Below are positions 1-6,588 of a DNA stretch of 7,399 bases, piece by piece. Numbering within the stretch: position 1 is the first letter of the stretch; each line of letters starts with the position of its first letter. The translations under genes and the position numbers were made by a program. The notes under the pieces are model-generated. The model saw nothing but the letters and a program-made list of their open reading frames with translations, was not told where the DNA came from and ran no database searches. Source of the DNA: an uncultured Oscillospiraceae bacterium (GTDB lineage Bacteria; Bacillota; Clostridia; Oscillospirales; Acutalibacteraceae). Where the stretch lies: the NCBI GenBank assembly GCA_910588415.1, contig CAJUPK010000127.1:1-7399 (forward strand), given 5' to 3'.

Positions 1-147
1 GGTGATGTTGCGGGCAATGTTGCGCAAATGCTCCCGGTAAGAGCCCTCCACCTCGTCGATCATTCTGGCAGGCTGGCTGATGGCCGCGTCGTTGATTTGC
101 TCCAAGTGGTTGATATATTTGATGTATCCGCTGGCAAAGCTGCTCAT
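1..147 (-). CDS. Unrecognised protein, N-terminal 49 codons only (runs off the left edge)
   Basis: This is the beginning of a leftward gene whose remainder lies outside the window. It starts MSSFASGYIKYINHLEQI and reads 49 codons without a stop. The visible part is polar and looks alpha-helical, with scattered leucine/isoleucine and many charged residues; I see no signal peptide, membrane segment or catalytic motif. The ATG overlaps the hemZ stop codon in an ATGA arrangement, and there is no good Shine-Dalgarno sequence immediately before it, so its translation probably depends on ribosomes finishing hemZ. In many Clostridia hisS follows hemZ, but this N-terminus does not resemble a histidyl-tRNA synthetase. 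The coupling to hemZ makes a real gene likely; the function is unknown. Confidence 0.7.
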   Translation of the reverse strand, partial: MSSFASGYIKYINHLEQINDAAISQPARMIDEVEGSYREHLRNIARNIT

Positions 148-1634
148 GGCTTTTTCAGGAGCTTCCGCAGGGTGGCTCCCATACCATCCTTTCTCTCTAA
201 GATTTCTCCGTGGCGGGAGATGTACTCGAAGGGATATTTAAAGTTAAAGACCCGCTCCAGGCTGTCAGACCAGGGGTCCTTCAGCTTGGTGACGCCCCCG
301 GCCCCGCAGGCAATCACAGTGCCGCTCTCGTCCATGGTGTAGATGTTGTAGCGGCACACGCTGCCCGGTTTGGCCCACCCGGTGTTCTCCAGGTTCCCGG
401 CCATGCGGGTCTGGCGGTACAGGTAGTAGGGCACAAAGCCCTGGGCTGTCAGCCGCTGGATAGAGGCGTCCATCATGGCCGCTGCCGCGGAGGAACGCCG
501 GTGGGCGGTCAGGTCCCCCTCTTCTGTCACCAGGGCCGAGCTGCGCTTTAGGGCCAGGGAGTGGACCGTCACATTGGCGGGGTCCAGGCCCAGCACCCGG
601 TCCAGGCTGTGGGCAAAGCCTGGTGGGTCGTCCCCGGGCAGGCCCACAATCAAATCCGCGTTGATGTCCCGGAAGCCCGCCTTATGGGCCAGGGCAAAGG
701 CCTCCTCCACCTCCTGGGCCGTGTGGTTGCGGCCGATGTTTCGAAGCACTTGGTCCCGCATGGTCTGGGGATTGATGCTGACGCGGCTGACCCCCGCCTC
801 TTTCAGGGCCAGCAGCTTTTCCCAGGTGATGGTGTCAGGGCGGCCCGCCTCCACGGTAAATTCCTTGCAGGCGCTCAGGTCAAAGAGCCCGGTGATTTTC
901 CCGCACAGAGCGGAGAGCTGGCCAGGGGAGAGGGTGGTGGGGGTCCCCCCGCCTATATAGACAGAGACCAGGCGCATGGCCAGCCTCTGGGTAATCCTGG
1001 CCACCCGCTCTATCTCTATATGCAGATGGTCCAGATAGGGTTCCACCAGCTTGGCGGCATTGGCCATGTCCTGGGAGATAAAGGAGCAGTAGGCGCAGCG
1101 GGTGGGGCAGAAGGGAATGCCCACGTACAGGCAGAAATCCCCGGGGCAGAGGGCCTCTACAGCCTCTTTTTGGGCAGCCAGCACCCGGGCGGCCAGCTGT
1201 GCCCGGGGCGGGCTTACATGCCATTTCTCCTGAAAATCCGCCAGCCCGGCTTCCAGCCCCAGGCGCTCTGTGTGCTGGCGCAGCAGCTTCACCGGGTGGA
1301 CCCCGGTCAGCATGCCCCAGGCAGGCTCTGCCCCGGTGAGCCGGGAGAGGACCGAGTAGAGCAGGTCTGTCATTAGGTACTCTGTCAGCTCCGGCCCCGC
1401 GGCCTGGCCCTCCAGGCGGCAGGTTCCGTCCCAGGCCCGGACCTTGCAGACCCACTGCCCGCCAGGCTCCTGTACCGCCTGGGTCAGAGCCCAGGGCTCT
1501 CCCACTGGGAACGCTTCCGGTTGGGAGGGGAGCTCTGGCTGCTCCTCAACCCGGACGGGGCTGTAGGGAAAGAACAGGCGGCAGAGGTTTTCGCACTCGT
1601 AGCGAAAGGAATGGCCGGTTAAGGTTAAAAGCAT
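144..1634 (-). CDS. hemZ: Coproporphyrinogen dehydrogenase HemZ (radical SAM, oxygen-independent coproporphyrinogen III oxidase family)
   Basis: The 496-aa product belongs to the HemN/HemZ branch of radical SAM enzymes. The family reaction is anaerobic oxidative decarboxylation of coproporphyrinogen III to protoporphyrinogen IX, in the cytoplasm, using a [4Fe-4S] cluster and S-adenosylmethionine. The cluster motif CxxxCxYC is at C176, C180 and C183 within GIPFCPTRCAYCSF. SAM-binding and barrel motifs follow: YIGGGTPTTL (226-235), VEAGRPDT (261-268), SINPQTM (287-293) and NADLIVGLPG (325-334). HemZ-specific traits are the long N-terminal domain with WGMLTGVHPVK (106-116) and the C-terminal CRYNIYTMDESG...GAGGVTK block (427-450). 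Length is normal for HemZ. The ATG is set by a strong AGGAGG six bases upstream. It is the fourth gene of the leftward operon, 15 nt after the protease remnant, and its stop overlaps the next start. Whether this organism makes heme cannot be seen here, so the substrate is inferred from the family. Confidence 0.95.
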   Translation of the reverse strand: MLLTLTGHSFRYECENLCRLFFPYSPVRVEEQPELPSQPEAFPVGEPWALTQAVQEPGGQWVCKVRAWDGTCRLEGQAAGPELTEYLMTDLLYSVLSRLTGAEPAWGMLTGVHPVKLLRQHTERLGLEAGLADFQEKWHVSPPRAQLAARVLAAQKEAVEALCPGDFCLYVGIPFCPTRCAYCSFISQDMANAAKLVEPYLDHLHIEIERVARITQRLAMRLVSVYIGGGTPTTLSPGQLSALCGKITGLFDLSACKEFTVEAGRPDTITWEKLLALKEAGVSRVSINPQTMRDQVLRNIGRNHTAQEVEEAFALAHKAGFRDINADLIVGLPGDDPPGFAHSLDRVLGLDPANVTVHSLALKRSSALVTEEGDLTAHRRSSAAAAMMDASIQRLTAQGFVPYYLYRQTRMAGNLENTGWAKPGSVCRYNIYTMDESGTVIACGAGGVTKLKDPWSDSLERVFNFKYPFEYISRHGEILERKDGMGATLRKLLKKP

Positions 1635-1640
1635 GGGGCT

Positions 1641-1646
1641 CCTCCT
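1641..1646 (-). promoter_or_regulatory. Ribosome binding site of hemZ
   Basis: A perfect AGGAGG on the minus strand lies six bases before the hemZ ATG and just after the stop codon of the protease remnant. It gives hemZ its own strong initiation, so hemZ translation does not depend on the broken gene upstream being read through. Confidence 0.85.
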
Positions 1647-1649
1647 GAT

Positions 1650-2073
1650 TCAGGCCCGAAGCAGGGCCAGATATGAGACAAAATTGTAGGCGGCATGGGC
1701 CAGAATACAGCAGAGCAGGGACCCGGTATACAGATACAGCGCCCCCAGGGCCAGCCCGCACACCAGCGCCGACAGTCCCTGGGTCAGATTGAAATGCAGA
1801 AGAGCAAACACCCCCGCGGACAGAACCAGCGCCAGGGGCCAGGGCAGGAATCCCGCGAGCCATTGCAGCAGCAGGCCCCGCATAAGAGCCTCCTCCACCA
1901 TCGGAGCAATCAACCCACCCGGAGCAATCCGAGCCAGGGCCGGACTGTAAGGGGAGCAGTCGCCTCCTCATAGGTCCCGCCGCTTTGGAGAAACAGCCGG
2001 TGGGGTCAAGCCCCTTGGCCAGGTAAAGCCCCACCGCGCACCCGAGAGCCAGCAGCAGGTCAGGTGCGGTCAA
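1650..2073 (-). pseudogene. CPBP-family intramembrane metalloprotease (Abi/Rce1-like), split by two frameshifts
   Basis: The C-terminal 87 codons (1913-1650) carry the complete CPBP core: EExxxR in MVEEALMRG, FxxxH in FALLHFN, and HxxxN in HAAYN, embedded in hydrophobic helices. This family consists of membrane proteases related to Rce1 and often linked to peptide processing or immunity. A likely start is a TTG at 2073 overlapping the end of rel by 14 nt, reading MTAPDLLLALGCAVGLYLAK, a membrane helix. That frame is lost near GGG at 1976-1978. A second frame continues as TYEEATAP, and from CCCC at 1951-1954 the third frame continues as YSPALARIAPGGLIAPMVEE, which fits the usual spacing before the catalytic glutamates. 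Adding one base at each run would give a continuous 141-residue protein. Even so it is shorter than typical family members, which have further N-terminal helices. It may be a decaying gene or carry homopolymer sequencing errors; the core could also be translated alone from TTG 1913. Confidence 0.75.
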
Positions 2074-4273
2074 TGGACAGCACGCCCTTTACCCGGGACA
2101 GCCGGTCAATAATGGTCTGCAGCTGGGGCAGGCCATTGATGGAGATGGTGGCCGAGATCACCGCGTTGGGGCCGTTTTTCTCCTGGCGGCAGTTCAGGGA
2201 GTGGATGAAGATGTTCATGTTGGAGAGCTGCTGGGTCACGTCGAACAGCAGCCCGGCCCGGTCCAGGGCCACAATGTGGAGGGTAGACTTAAAGTCGTCC
2301 TTCACCTCTCCCTCCCAATAGGCGTTTACCCAGCGCTCGGGCTCCGGGCAGTCAGTCAGGTCCCGGGGCACGTTGCGGCAGCTGCGCTTGTGGATGGACA
2401 CCCCAAAGCCCCGGGTGATAAAGCCCACAATATCGTCCCCAGGCAGGGGGTTGCAGCACCGGGAGAGCTTGATCAGGCAGTTGTCCAGCCCCTCCACCAG
2501 CACGCCGCTGGCCACCTTTTTAGACCGGGGCGGGGCCCCCGTCAGCACGGGGGGCAGGTCTGGGGTTTGGCTTTGAGGGGCAGCGGCCTTGGCCAGCCGC
2601 TGGTACTCCTCCCGCACCCGGGGCAGCACCTTCCACAGCTGGATGCCCCCGTACCCAATGGCCGCGTACAGGTCCTCTACGGTAGAGCAGTTGTGGCGCT
2701 TGCCCACGCTCTCCACCATATAGTTTGTCAGCTCCGGGGTAACCGGAATGTTCGAGCGCCGCAGCTCCCGCTCCAGGTCCGCCCTGCCCTCGGCAATATT
2801 CTCCTCCCGGCGCTCTTTTTTAAACCAGGCCCGAATTTTGCTGCGGGCCTCGCTGGTGCGCACCATGGTCAGCCAGTCCCGGTTGGGGCCCCGGGTCTCC
2901 TTGCTGGTAAGCACCTCGATGATCTCCCCGGTTTTCACCTTGTAGTCCAGGGGCACGATCTTCTTGTCCACCTTGGCCCCCACCATGCGGTTGCCCACCG
3001 CACTGTGGATGGCATAGGCAAAGTCAATGACGCTGCTGCCCTGGGGCAGGTTTACCACGTCCCCTTTGGGCGTGAACACAAATACCTCCTCGGGGATCAG
3101 GTCTGACTTGATGGAGTGGACCAGGTCTGTAACGTCCTCGGTGTCCGCCTGGTTTTCCAGCATCTGCCGGATCCAGGAGAGCCGCTCGTCCAGAGAGCGG
3201 TTGTCCGCCTGCTTGGCGGAGAGGCCGATCTTGTACTTCCAGTGGGCGGCAATGCCGTACTCAGCGGTCTGGTGCATCTCCCAGGTGCGAATCTGCACCT
3301 CGAAGGGCACCCCGGCCTTGGTGATCACCGTGGTGTGCAGGGACTGGTACATGTTGGGCTTGGGGGTGGAGATATAGTCTTTAAAGCGGTTGGGCAGGGG
3401 GGTAAACATGTCGTGAACAATGCCCAGCACATTGTAACAGTCCTCTATGGTGTCCACAATCACCCGCATGGCAAACACGTCGTAGATCTCCTCAAAGTCC
3501 TTGCCCTGCATAAACATTTTGCGGTAGATGCTGTAGATGCTTTTCACCCGGCCCTCCATATAGACCTGGGGAATGGCTGGCTCCACCCGGCTTTTCAGCT
3601 GGGCCTTCAGCTCCTCGATAAACTGCAGCCGGGTGCTGCTGCGGCTGGTGAGATACTCGGTGATCTCCCGGTAGGCCTCTGGGTCCAGGTACTTCAGGGA
3701 CACATCCTCCATGGTCTCCTTCACGGTGCGCATACCCAGGCGGTGGGCAATGGGGGCATACACCTCCAGGCACTCCCGGGCCTTGTCCCGCTGGGACTGG
3801 GGAGAGACAAACTCCAGGGTGGAGAGATTGTGCATCCGGTCGGCAAACTTGATGATGATGACCCGGATGTCCTGGGCCATGGCCATCAGCATTTTCCGCA
3901 GGTTTTCGGCCTGCTCTTCCTCCCGGGAGGAGAAGGGGATCTTGTCCAGCTTGGTCACGCCGTCAATCAGCAGCGCCACATCCTGGCCAAACTCCTGGAC
4001 AATATCGTCCAGGGTGCAGTCGGTGTCCTCCACCACATCGTGAAGCAGGCCGGCTGCCACAGACTGGCTGTCCATGCCCAGGTCCACCAGAATGGCGGCC
4101 ACGGACAGGGGGTGGATGATGTAGGGCTCGCCCGAGCGGCGGAACTGGTCCCGGTGCTTGCGGTCTGCCAGAAGAAAGGCCTGGCCAATCAGGGTCCGGT
4201 CAAACTCCTTATCGCTTTCACGGATGATCTGCTGCAGCTCCTCATAGGTGTTAATCTGCCTGACAGCGGGCAT
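2060..4273 (-). CDS. rel: Bifunctional (p)ppGpp synthetase/hydrolase Rel (RelA/SpoT family)
   Basis: The 737-aa protein makes and degrades the alarmone (p)ppGpp, controlling the stringent response to amino-acid starvation at the ribosome. Domains in order: an HD hydrolase with H54, HDVVED (78-83) and KFADRMHN (142-149); a synthetase with GRVKSIYSIYRKM (241-253), the YDVFAMR acidic residue D265, RFKDYI (296-301), KPNMYQSLHTT (305-315), FEVQIRT (324-330) and HQTAEYGIAAHWKYK (334-348); a TGS domain (about 395-457); a zinc-finger-like region with C599, C606-C607, H628 and C632; and a C-terminal ACT/RRM domain (about 663-737). The RXKD motif (RFKD, 296-299) is the form known for bifunctional Rel rather than synthetase-only RelA (EXDD). 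Catalytic motifs of both activities are present, so both are expected. The start has AGGAGG seven bases upstream. It follows recJ by 52 nt, as in other Firmicutes. Confidence 0.98.
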   Translation of the reverse strand: MPAVRQINTYEELQQIIRESDKEFDRTLIGQAFLLADRKHRDQFRRSGEPYIIHPLSVAAILVDLGMDSQSVAAGLLHDVVEDTDCTLDDIVQEFGQDVALLIDGVTKLDKIPFSSREEEQAENLRKMLMAMAQDIRVIIIKFADRMHNLSTLEFVSPQSQRDKARECLEVYAPIAHRLGMRTVKETMEDVSLKYLDPEAYREITEYLTSRSSTRLQFIEELKAQLKSRVEPAIPQVYMEGRVKSIYSIYRKMFMQGKDFEEIYDVFAMRVIVDTIEDCYNVLGIVHDMFTPLPNRFKDYISTPKPNMYQSLHTTVITKAGVPFEVQIRTWEMHQTAEYGIAAHWKYKIGLSAKQADNRSLDERLSWIRQMLENQADTEDVTDLVHSIKSDLIPEEVFVFTPKGDVVNLPQGSSVIDFAYAIHSAVGNRMVGAKVDKKIVPLDYKVKTGEIIEVLTSKETRGPNRDWLTMVRTSEARSKIRAWFKKERREENIAEGRADLERELRRSNIPVTPELTNYMVESVGKRHNCSTVEDLYAAIGYGGIQLWKVLPRVREEYQRLAKAAAPQSQTPDLPPVLTGAPPRSKKVASGVLVEGLDNCLIKLSRCCNPLPGDDIVGFITRGFGVSIHKRSCRNVPRDLTDCPEPERWVNAYWEGEVKDDFKSTLHIVALDRAGLLFDVTQQLSNMNIFIHSLNCRQEKNGPNAVISATISINGLPQLQTIIDRLSRVKGVLSIDRT

Positions 4274-4280
4274 GATGATT

Positions 4281-4286
4281 CCTCCT
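4281..4286 (-). promoter_or_regulatory. Ribosome binding site of rel
   Basis: AGGAGG on the minus strand, seven bases before the rel ATG at 4273, fixes that start. The 52-nt recJ-rel spacer that holds it has no hairpin and no obvious promoter, which suggests co-transcription with recJ. Confidence 0.85.
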
Positions 4287-4325
4287 CAAAGAAAAACTAG
4301 AAGACAGGCTAGGGGTGGAAGGACG

Positions 4326-6365
4326 TTATGGCCGGACCTCCGCCAGCCCTGCCAGGCAGGGAGAGGCAGACAGGTCCACCTTTTGGGCATGGGGCAGCAG
4401 GCGCCAGCTGGCCTGTTCGTCCTGGCCCTGCCTTTTGGCCAGCCCCCGCTCTTCCAGCACATCCAGGGCCAGCAGCAGCTTGCCCAGCCCCAGGCCCTGG
4501 CTATCCAGCTCCCCGGCCAGGGCCAGCAGGCCGCAGGTCCCCTTGGCCAGCCGCCGGTACAGCAGGCCAAACTGCTCCCGGCTGGGCAGAAGAGCCTGGG
4601 CCTCTTCCGGGGCCAGGGCCTCGCCCCGGCGGTATTTCTCGTAAAGCCTGGCGTCCTCAATCCACTGCTCTGGGTCTATGCCGCTGAGCTTTACATCCCG
4701 CACCAAAAAGTCGAAGCCCCTGCCCCGGGGGTAGTCGTTCAGCTGCAGGTTGACGGCCAGGTCCACCACAGCCCCGGCCGGAAAGGGAAACTCCTCTGCC
4801 CGCACCCCAAACCGGAGGCACTCAAAGGAAAAGCCCTCCTTTTCGCAGCGCAGACGGCAGTGGCCCCCTGTAAGGCCCAGGGACTGCACACTTTGCAAAG
4901 TGACCCCGTATATGCCGAAAAGGGGCTGGGGATTGCCTGTGCCAAAGGGCTCCAAAGGCTGCAGGTCCCGCACGGTGCGGGCGTTGACCGCCGAGGGCTT
5001 CAGGGCGCAGTCCAGCCGCAGGGTGGGGGCAGGCATTTGGGGGTGATTCTCCTGGGCGTACTGGTTCAGCCGCTGGATCAGGGGAGAGAGGTTCTCCGCT
5101 TTTACGGTCAGCCCCGCGGCCATGGGGTGGCCGCCGTACCGCTCCAGCAGGTCCTGGCAGGCGTTGACCGCCCCGAACATAGAGAAGCCCTCGATGCTGC
5201 GGCCGCTGCCCCGGTAACAGCCGCTGCCGTCTGCGGAGAGCACAAAGCTGGGCTTGCCGTAGCGCTCGGTGAGCCGGGAGGCCACAATGCCCACCACCCC
5301 CAGGTGCCAGTCCTCCCCCGCGGCCACAATCACCCGGGCGTACAGCCGCTGGGGGTCCCCCTCCACCTGCTTCACCGCCGCGTCCAAAATCTCCCGCTCC
5401 ACGGTTTTCCGGCGGGTGTTCTCCTGGCGAAGCTCCTTGGCCAGTGCCTGGGCGCTGGAACTGTCCCGGTGGGTCAACAGCCGCACAGCCCGCTCAGGGG
5501 CCCCCATGCGGCCTGTGGCGTTGATGCAGGGCACAGCGGAAAAGGCCAGCTTGGTAGAGCTGGGTTTCTCCCGGCCCAGGTCCAGCACCGCGTCCAGTCC
5601 CGGCCGGCGGCGCTGGCCGATGACCTCCAGCCCGGCCAGCACCAGAAGGCGGTTTTCACCCTGCAGGGGGACCGAATCGCCCACAGTGCCCAGGGCAGCC
5701 AGGTCCGCGTACTGGTCCAGCACGGCCTGGGGGTCGCCCCCCTCCAGGGCCATCAGCAGCTTGAGCGCCACCCCCGCGCCGGAGAGTTCCTTAAAGGGGC
5801 TGCCATCCTCCTGCTGGTGGGCGTCCACAATGGCGCAGGCAGCGGTGGGAAGCTGCTCGTGGGGCTGGTGATGGTCTGTGACCACCACATCCATGCCCAG
5901 GTTTTTGGCATAGGCAATCTCATCCACAGCCGATACGCCGTTATCCACGGTGATGATCAAGTCCACCCCCTCCCGGGAGAGGGTGTCCAGGGCGGCCAGG
6001 TTCATGCCGTAGCCCTCGCTGTCCCGCTGGGGAATGTAGAAGGAGACCTTTGCCCCCTTGTCCCGCAGGTAGGTGTATAGAATGGCCGTGGCGGTCACGC
6101 CGTCCGCGTCATAATCGCCATAAACCGCAATGCTTTCAAAGTCCTCTATGGCCTGGCGGATTCGCTGTACAGCCCGGTCCATATCCTTCATCAAAAAGGG
6201 GTCGGAAAAGCTGCCGCTGTCCAGCAAAGCGTGAAGCTCCTCTGGGGTGCGCAGCCCCCGCCCGGACAACAGGGCTGCCAGCAGCGGGGAGACCCCGGCG
6301 CTTTTGGCCAGCTCCACCGCCTGGTCCCTGTCCACAGGGGCCAGCTCCCATCGTTTTATATTCAA
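4326..6365 (-). CDS. recJ: Single-stranded-DNA-specific 5'-3' exonuclease RecJ
   Basis: The 679-aa protein is a DHH/DHHA1-family nuclease that degrades single-stranded DNA 5' to 3' in recombinational and mismatch repair, using divalent metal ions. Phosphoesterase motifs are complete: YGDYDADG (82-89, with D84/D86/D88), VDNG (140-143), TDHH (163-166) and GTVGDSVPL (226-234). The DHHA1 half follows with NATGRMGAP (282-290), WHLGVVGIVASRL (353-365), GSGRSIEGF (386-394) and GGHPMAAGLT (411-420), then the OB-fold region beginning near EPFGTGNPQPLF (472-483). About 110 further residues form a C-terminal extension, as in Firmicute RecJ, which is longer than the E. coli protein. The start is a TTG: an in-frame TAA stands one codon before it, so it is the most upstream possible start, and AAGGTGG lies nine bases upstream. 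It is the first gene of the leftward operon and has its own promoter. Confidence 0.97.
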   Translation of the reverse strand: MNIKRWELAPVDRDQAVELAKSAGVSPLLAALLSGRGLRTPEELHALLDSGSFSDPFLMKDMDRAVQRIRQAIEDFESIAVYGDYDADGVTATAILYTYLRDKGAKVSFYIPQRDSEGYGMNLAALDTLSREGVDLIITVDNGVSAVDEIAYAKNLGMDVVVTDHHQPHEQLPTAACAIVDAHQQEDGSPFKELSGAGVALKLLMALEGGDPQAVLDQYADLAALGTVGDSVPLQGENRLLVLAGLEVIGQRRRPGLDAVLDLGREKPSSTKLAFSAVPCINATGRMGAPERAVRLLTHRDSSSAQALAKELRQENTRRKTVEREILDAAVKQVEGDPQRLYARVIVAAGEDWHLGVVGIVASRLTERYGKPSFVLSADGSGCYRGSGRSIEGFSMFGAVNACQDLLERYGGHPMAAGLTVKAENLSPLIQRLNQYAQENHPQMPAPTLRLDCALKPSAVNARTVRDLQPLEPFGTGNPQPLFGIYGVTLQSVQSLGLTGGHCRLRCEKEGFSFECLRFGVRAEEFPFPAGAVVDLAVNLQLNDYPRGRGFDFLVRDVKLSGIDPEQWIEDARLYEKYRRGEALAPEEAQALLPSREQFGLLYRRLAKGTCGLLALAGELDSQGLGLGKLLLALDVLEERGLAKRQGQDEQASWRLLPHAQKVDLSASPCLAGLAEVRP

Positions 6366-6374
6366 ATCTTAAAG

Positions 6375-6381
6375 CCACCTT
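6375..6381 (-). promoter_or_regulatory. Ribosome binding site deciding the TTG start of recJ
   Basis: AAGGTGG on the minus strand, one mismatch from the ideal AAGGAGG, lies nine bases before the TTG at 6365. Together with the in-frame TAA just upstream of the TTG it settles the non-ATG start. The one mismatch and the TTG suggest modest translation of recJ. Confidence 0.7.
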
Positions 6382-6386
6382 ATCCT

Positions 6387-6401
6387 GGGACCAGCGGTCC
6401 C
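6387..6401. repeat. Perfect inverted repeat in the recJ leader
   Basis: GGGACC-AGC-GGTCCC is a 6-bp perfect inverted repeat with a 3-nt loop. In the recJ transcript it would form a small GC-rich hairpin ending five bases before the AAGGTGG ribosome binding site. It has no T tract after it on either strand, so it is not an intrinsic terminator. It could tune recJ translation or bind a dimeric regulator; the sequence alone does not decide. Confidence 0.5.
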
Positions 6402-6428
6402 GTGAAACTCAGCCCCTATGGCTGGCGT

Positions 6429-6447
6429 AAAAAGGGCGGTTTGCGCC
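6429..6447 (-). terminator. Weak hairpin plus T5 in the recJ leader (possible attenuator)
   Basis: On the minus strand GGCG-CAAAC-CGCC is followed by C and five T residues, about 25-40 nt after the predicted recJ transcription start. The stem is only 4 bp, so real termination is doubtful. It is listed because it is the only hairpin-plus-T structure in the leader. Confidence 0.2.
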
Positions 6448-6477
6448 TGTGTGCATACTCCCTTACATTCTGCCATC

Positions 6478-6506
6478 ATTCTACCACGAAAATCGAAAAC
6501 TTGCAA
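6478..6506 (-). promoter_or_regulatory. Predicted promoter of recJ and the leftward operon
   Basis: On the minus strand TTGCAA (6506-6501, four of six matches to the -35 consensus) is followed after exactly 17 nt by TAGAAT (6483-6478, five of six matches to TATAAT). Transcription would begin near 6471, giving a recJ leader of about 105 nt. No comparable promoter was noticed between the downstream genes, so this probably drives recJ, rel, the protease remnant and hemZ. Confidence 0.65.
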
Positions 6507-6534
6507 GGGATTTTGCCTCTTGCGAAATTTTGCC
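6501..6534. repeat. Imperfect direct repeats between the divergent promoters
   Basis: TTGCAAGGGATTTTGCC (6501-6517) and TTGCGAAATTTTGCC (6520-6534) are similar, differing mainly by two extra bases in the first copy. The 8-mer ATTTTGCC is exact at 6510-6517 and 6527-6534, a period of 17. The TTGC heads of the two copies are the -35 boxes of recJ (other strand) and larE. They may be just duplicated promoter sequence or paired operator sites on one face of the helix. Confidence 0.5.
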
Positions 6535-6548
6535 CTATGCTCTATACT
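6520..6548 (+). promoter_or_regulatory. Predicted promoter of larE
   Basis: TTGCGA (6520-6525, four of six -35 matches), a 17-nt spacer, and TATACT (6543-6548, five of six -10 matches). Transcription would begin near 6555, giving a leader of about 34 nt to the preferred larE start. The -35 box lies 13 nt from that of the opposing recJ promoter, so the two polymerases or a shared regulator could interact. Confidence 0.65.
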
Positions 6549-6574
6549 GTAAGGGAAAAATCACGGCATGGGAG

Positions 6575-6579
6575 AGGAG
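6575..6579 (+). promoter_or_regulatory. Ribosome binding site deciding the larE start
   Basis: AGGAG (within GAGAGGAG) lies nine bases before the ATG at 6589. The earlier in-frame ATG at 6568 has only a weak AAGGG about 12 bases away and would sit only about 13 nt from the predicted transcript start. The later ATG is therefore preferred. Confidence 0.65.
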
Positions 6580-6588
6580 CTGGATAGG

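Noticed and set aside
561..1376. A 271-codon open frame on the plus strand opposite hemZ
   Set aside because: Antisense shadow of hemZ with biased composition and no recognisable motif.
1546..2073. The 175-codon minus-strand frame beginning at TTG 2073 taken as one gene
   Set aside because: Only its first 33 or so codons look like a protease N-terminus. After 1976 it becomes glycine/serine/proline-rich nonsense in a shifted frame, while the true CPBP core is in another frame, and it runs into hemZ.
3116..4300. A 394-codon open frame on the plus strand opposite rel
   Set aside because: Antisense shadow of rel, whose domains are complete; the product has biased composition and no domain.
4248..6080. 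A 610-codon open frame on the plus strand opposite recJ
   Set aside because: It is antisense to a gene with complete RecJ motifs. Its product is low-complexity (rich in G, Q, P, H, V, L), typical of the complement of GC-rich coding sequence, and it shows no recognisable domain.
6411..6456. A 15-codon leader frame (MHTGANRPFYASHRG) in the recJ transcript
   Set aside because: Its GGGAG lies only one base from the ATG, there is no run of regulatory codons, and such a short frame is expected by chance.
6568..6588. ATG at 6568 as the larE start
   Set aside because: It has a weaker and more distant ribosome binding sequence and would leave a very short leader; ATG 6589 has AGGAG at nine bases. 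It cannot be fully excluded.
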